Both the position numbers and the translations under genes were made by a program. Below, in pieces: positions 4,874 to 7,589 of a stretch of DNA of 7,589 bases (position 1 is the first letter of the stretch; each line of letters starts with the position of its first letter). The notes beneath the pieces are model-generated. The model was given only the letters and a program-made list of their open reading frames with translations. It searched no databases and was not told the origin of the DNA. This DNA is from Photorhabdus cinerea. Lineage in GTDB: Bacteria > Pseudomonadota > Gammaproteobacteria > Enterobacterales > Enterobacteriaceae. Location of the stretch: assembly GCF_011189575.1 (NCBI RefSeq), contig NZ_PUJW01000054.1, positions 1 to 7,589 of the forward strand, read 5' to 3'.

Positions 4874-5923
4874 ATGAAAACGGAAAATTTACCCGATACT
4901 GGGCAAATATTAAACTCACTGATTAACAGCGTGCTGGTACTGGATACCGACCTTGTGATCCGTTATGCCAACCATTCAGCGCTGCAATTATTAGCTCAGA
5001 GTGCCCGTAAACTATTCGGTACACCTCTTCCGGTACTGTTTAGCTATTTTTCACTGGATACAGAATTAATGCGTTCCAGTCTGGTCAGTGGCCAGAGTTT
5101 TACTGACAACGAAGTGACGTTAGTGGTTGATAACCGCTCTCACATCATGTCGCTCAGTGCCCAACCGATTTCCGAGCAGTTCATCTTGCTGGAACTGGCG
5201 CCTATGGATAGTCAACGCCGGTTAAGCCAAGAGCAGGTACAACAAGCCCAACAGATAGCTGCACGGGAATTGGTTCGGGGGCTAGCACATGAAATCAAAA
5301 ATCCCCTCGGCGGACTGAGGGGTGCTGCACAATTACTTTCAAGAGCGCTGCCTGACCCTGCTTTACAGGAATATACCCAAGTGATTATTGAACAAGCTGA
5401 CCGGTTACGTCATCTGGTAGACAGACTACTTGGGCCACAACATCCGGGCGAACAAATTAAGCAAAGCATTCATTATGTTGCTGAGCGGGTCTACCAGTTA
5501 GTCTCACTGGAAATGCCGGATAACGTGACACTAATAAAAGATTACGATCCCAGCCTGCCAGAACTGGCCCACTACCCTGATCAGATTGAACAAGTTTTGC
5601 TGAACATCACCCGTAATGCCTTGCAAGCACTGGGAAAACAGGGAGGTTCTATTACCCTGCGTACCCGTACCGCCTTTCAAATCACCCTGCATGGTAAACG
5701 CTATCGTCTGGCTGCCAGAATTGACGTGGAAGATAACGGGCCGGGTATCCCGCCACAGATTCAGGACACCTTGTTTTACCCAATGGTCAGTGCTCATGAA
5801 GGTGGAACAGGTCTTGGTCTATCGATTGCCCGCAGCTTGATAGATCAACACTCCGGCAAAATAGAATTTACCAGTTGGCCGGGGCACACAGAATTTTCTA
5901 TCTACTTACCGATCAAGAAATAG
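4874..5923 (+). CDS. glnL: Nitrogen regulation sensor kinase NtrB (NR-II)
   Basis: From ATG 4874 (AGGAG at 4860-4864, 9-nt spacing) it encodes 349 residues, exactly the E. coli GlnL length, beginning MKTENLPDTGQILNSL. An in-frame ATG at 4835 would add 13 residues, but it lies inside the promoter and NtrC operator and lacks a ribosome binding site. No membrane span is seen: it is a soluble kinase. It has an N-terminal PAS domain (about 10-110), then the phosphoacceptor H139 in GLAHEIKNPLGG, an N box with N248, a G1 box DNGPGIP (287-293) and a G2 box GGTGLGLSIA (310-319). NtrB phosphorylates NtrC when nitrogen is short and, bound to PII (GlnB), dephosphorylates it when nitrogen is plentiful. 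The stop is 9 bp before glnG. Confidence 0.97.
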   Translation: MKTENLPDTGQILNSLINSVLVLDTDLVIRYANHSALQLLAQSARKLFGTPLPVLFSYFSLDTELMRSSLVSGQSFTDNEVTLVVDNRSHIMSLSAQPISEQFILLELAPMDSQRRLSQEQVQQAQQIAARELVRGLAHEIKNPLGGLRGAAQLLSRALPDPALQEYTQVIIEQADRLRHLVDRLLGPQHPGEQIKQSIHYVAERVYQLVSLEMPDNVTLIKDYDPSLPELAHYPDQIEQVLLNITRNALQALGKQGGSITLRTRTAFQITLHGKRYRLAARIDVEDNGPGIPPQIQDTLFYPMVSAHEGGTGLGLSIARSLIDQHSGKIEFTSWPGHTEFSIYLPIKK

Positions 5924-5932
5924 AGGATAACT

Positions 5933-7372
5933 ATGCAACCGGGAAAAATCTGGATCGTTGATGATGATAACTCAATCCGCTGGGTACTTGAGCGGGCGTT
6001 AAGCAGTGCGGGAATGGAATGCACCAGCTTTGCAGATGCTGATAGCGTATTGACCGCACTGGCGCAAAACACGCCTGATGTCTTGATTTCGGATATCCGT
6101 ATGCCGGGAATGAATGGACTAAACCTGCTGAATAATATCAAGCAGAATAACCCATTACTGCCCGTCATCATTATGACGGCCCACTCAGATCTGGATGCCG
6201 CAGTCAGTGCCTATCAGCAAGGTGCTTTTGATTACTTACCAAAACCCTTTGATATTGATGAAACAGTCGCACTACTGGAACGGGCACTTAGCCACTCCCG
6301 CGAACAGAATCAACCAACCAGAAACCCGCAGGCCCTCGCACCCGTTTCCGACATGATAGGTGAAGCGCCTGCCATGCAGGACGTTTACCGTATCATTGGC
6401 CGTCTCTCCCGTTCTTCTATCAGTGTCCTAATTAATGGCGAATCCGGTACAGGAAAAGAATTGGTGGCCCAAGCCCTTCATCGCCACAGTCCACGGGCTA
6501 ATAAACCATTTATTGCGCTCAATATGGCAGCGATTCCCAAGGATTTGATTGAATCAGAACTATTTGGTCATGAAAAAGGAGCTTTTACTGGCGCCAATCA
6601 GGTACGTCACGGACGATTTGAACAGGCCAATAACGGTTCGCTGTTTCTTGATGAAATTGGTGATATGCCACTGGACATTCAGACTCGCCTGTTACGAGTA
6701 TTAGCAGAAGGCCAGTTTTACCGGATTGGCGGTTACGCACCGGTAAAAGTAGATGTCCGAATTATCGCTGCAACCCATCAAGATCTAGAACGTTTGGTAG
6801 CAAAAGGCAAATTCCGTGAAGATCTGTATCACCGCCTGAATGTTATTCGTATGCAATTACCTCCCTTACGCGATAGAGTGGAAGATATCCCCCGCCTGAC
6901 CCGCCATTTCCTGCAACAGACCGCTAAAGAGCTAGGCGTAGAAACAAAGATTCTGCATCCTGACGCAGAAATGGCTTTAATGCGTTTACCCTGGCCGGGT
7001 AATGTCCGCCAGTTGGAAAACATCTGCCGTTGGCTAACAGTTATGGCGGCAAGCCAGGAGGTGCTGGTACAAGATTTGCCGCCTGAATTATTTGAACCCC
7101 ATCATGCCGAAACCGGCACGGCAATACCCGCAAATACAACACCTGTAAATACAATACCGGAAGACTGGCCGCAGCTACTTGCTCATTGGGCCACAAGTGC
7201 GTTGGAAAATGGTCAGCAGGATCTACTATCTGAAGCATTACCGTTATTAGAGCGTACTTTACTCAACTGTGCGCTTAAACATACCAAAGGACATAAACAA
7301 GAGGCTGCCCGGTTGCTAGGCTGGGGACGCAATACTATTGCGCGAAAATTAAAAGAACTTGGGCTGGAGTAA
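5933..7372 (+). CDS. glnG: Nitrogen regulator NtrC (NR-I), sigma-54 activator
   Basis: The 479-residue protein starts at ATG 5933, with GAGGA (5923-5927) overlapping the glnL stop. The receiver domain (1-120) has D11/D12, phosphoacceptor D54 (SDIRMPGM), T82 and K104. The AAA+ domain (about 140-380) has Walker A GESGTGKE (169-176), the sigma-54-contacting GAFTGA loop (216-221), Walker B LFLDEIGD (237-244), and WPGNVRQLEN (354-363) carrying the sensor-II region. The C-terminal Fis-type helix-turn-helix (about 440-479, GHKQEAARLLGWGRNTIARKL) binds the dyads seen at 3036, 3068 and 4844. NtrC-P oligomerises on enhancers and uses ATP to open sigma-54 promoters. It is 10 residues longer than E. coli NtrC (469), mostly from a Thr/Pro/Asn-rich linker near residues 393-410. 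Confidence 0.98.
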   Translation: MQPGKIWIVDDDNSIRWVLERALSSAGMECTSFADADSVLTALAQNTPDVLISDIRMPGMNGLNLLNNIKQNNPLLPVIIMTAHSDLDAAVSAYQQGAFDYLPKPFDIDETVALLERALSHSREQNQPTRNPQALAPVSDMIGEAPAMQDVYRIIGRLSRSSISVLINGESGTGKELVAQALHRHSPRANKPFIALNMAAIPKDLIESELFGHEKGAFTGANQVRHGRFEQANNGSLFLDEIGDMPLDIQTRLLRVLAEGQFYRIGGYAPVKVDVRIIAATHQDLERLVAKGKFREDLYHRLNVIRMQLPPLRDRVEDIPRLTRHFLQQTAKELGVETKILHPDAEMALMRLPWPGNVRQLENICRWLTVMAASQEVLVQDLPPELFEPHHAETGTAIPANTTPVNTIPEDWPQLLAHWATSALENGQQDLLSEALPLLERTLLNCALKHTKGHKQEAARLLGWGRNTIARKLKELGLE

Positions 7373-7405
7373 GGAGATAACATCTCCAGCCTTATCGCGA
7401 TTTTT
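7362..7405 (+). terminator. Probable terminator overlapping the glnG stop codon
   Basis: GGCTGGAG (7362-7369) pairs perfectly with CTCCAGCC (7384-7391). The left arm lies within the last glnG codons. The T run (7401-7405) comes 9 nt after the stem, so it is not a classic compact terminator. A competing 6-bp hairpin GGAGAT-AAC-ATCTCC (7373-7387) uses part of the same right arm. Confidence 0.5.
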
Positions 7406-7589
7406 CAGGATTTAGTATATCAGATTCCCCATTAGCAGCATAAAAAAACCAGATTTTGATCGCATTTTATACCATCCATTCAGACAGGTAATTAATCCTG
7501 CATTAGAATGGTTTGATATTGTTATTATTTAACTATCAAGATTATTTATGGTGGGATAAACATAAAAAAGTCGAGTTCACCTCAGGTTT
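7406..7589. other. AT-rich intergenic tail, no gene supported
   Basis: Neither strand shows a reading frame with a credible start and coding character. Runs such as AAAAAAA (7442-7448) and AT-rich stretches dominate. The only structure I can support is the hairpin at 7476-7511, listed separately. Confidence 0.6.
7476..7511. repeat. Imperfect hairpin downstream of glnG
   Basis: CCATTC (7476-7481) pairs with GAATGG (7506-7511). Inside, CAGG (7485-7488) pairs with CCTG (7497-7500) around an AT-only 8-nt loop (TAATTAAT). A 3 x 5 internal loop separates the stems. No T run follows on either strand. It could be an operator or an RNA structure of unknown role. Confidence 0.4.

Noticed and set aside
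7414..7464. Tiny minus-strand frame (17 residues, MRSKSGFFML...) downstream of glnG
   Set aside because: There is no Shine-Dalgarno and it is too short to judge. It reads toward glnG in AT-rich DNA where chance frames are common.
7442..7511. Minus-strand terminator formed by the 7476-7511 hairpin and the T run at 7442-7448
   Set aside because: The T run is almost 30 nt from the stem, too far for intrinsic termination, and no minus-strand gene ends here within the window.
1..7589. CRISPR array, tRNA or rRNA genes
   Set aside because: No regularly spaced repeats, no cloverleaf with a TTCGANNC-type arm, and no rRNA-like segment were seen on either strand.

Overview
The window looks like chromosomal DNA of a gamma-proteobacterium of the order Enterobacterales. 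GlnA, GlnL, GlnG and TypA are close to their E. coli counterparts along their whole length, and the typA / glnA-glnL-glnG arrangement is the enterobacterial one. The moderate AT-richness, AT-rich intergenic DNA and a neighbouring insertion sequence fit a Morganellaceae genome such as Photorhabdus or Xenorhabdus. That genus-level guess is an inference.

Left part (1-999), accessory: the window opens inside the 3' end of an IS200/IS605-type tnpB gene, followed by its structured right end, which probably encodes the guide (omega) RNA. About 30 bp further on lies a two-gene operon: a 52-residue double-membrane-span protein resembling the DUF5993 family, and a 189-residue DsbB-like membrane protein. 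The DsbB-like protein keeps the CPLC pair but has its second cysteine pair at the extreme C terminus, after an apparent fifth membrane span, instead of in the usual second periplasmic loop.

Middle part (1000-3307): typA (bipA) runs on the minus strand and ends in a clear intrinsic terminator that also separates it from the convergent dsbB-like gene. Its best start is a GTG with a good ribosome binding site. The 425-bp typA-glnA intergenic region is rich in control sites: a candidate typA promoter, a CRP-like site, two NtrC enhancer sites 32 bp apart, a textbook sigma-54 promoter about 107 and 139 bp downstream of the enhancer centres, and a perfect 11-bp inverted repeat.

Right part (3308-7589): glnA (glutamine synthetase) is followed by a UUCG-loop terminator, then a second promoter covered by a perfect NtrC operator, then glnL (ntrB) and glnG (ntrC) as a tight pair. 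Together these form the nitrogen-control circuit. NtrB phosphorylates NtrC under nitrogen limitation. NtrC-P then activates glnAp2 through the distal enhancers and is expected to repress the internal glnL promoter. The last ~215 bp hold a probable weak terminator overlapping the glnG stop codon and an AT-rich tail with one imperfect hairpin, with no gene that I can support.

The core of the window is well-known biology. The parts most worth a second look are the DUF5993/DsbB-variant operon beside the IS end, the rearranged cysteine pair, unusual substitutions in GlnA, and the paired CRP-like half-sites between typA and glnA.
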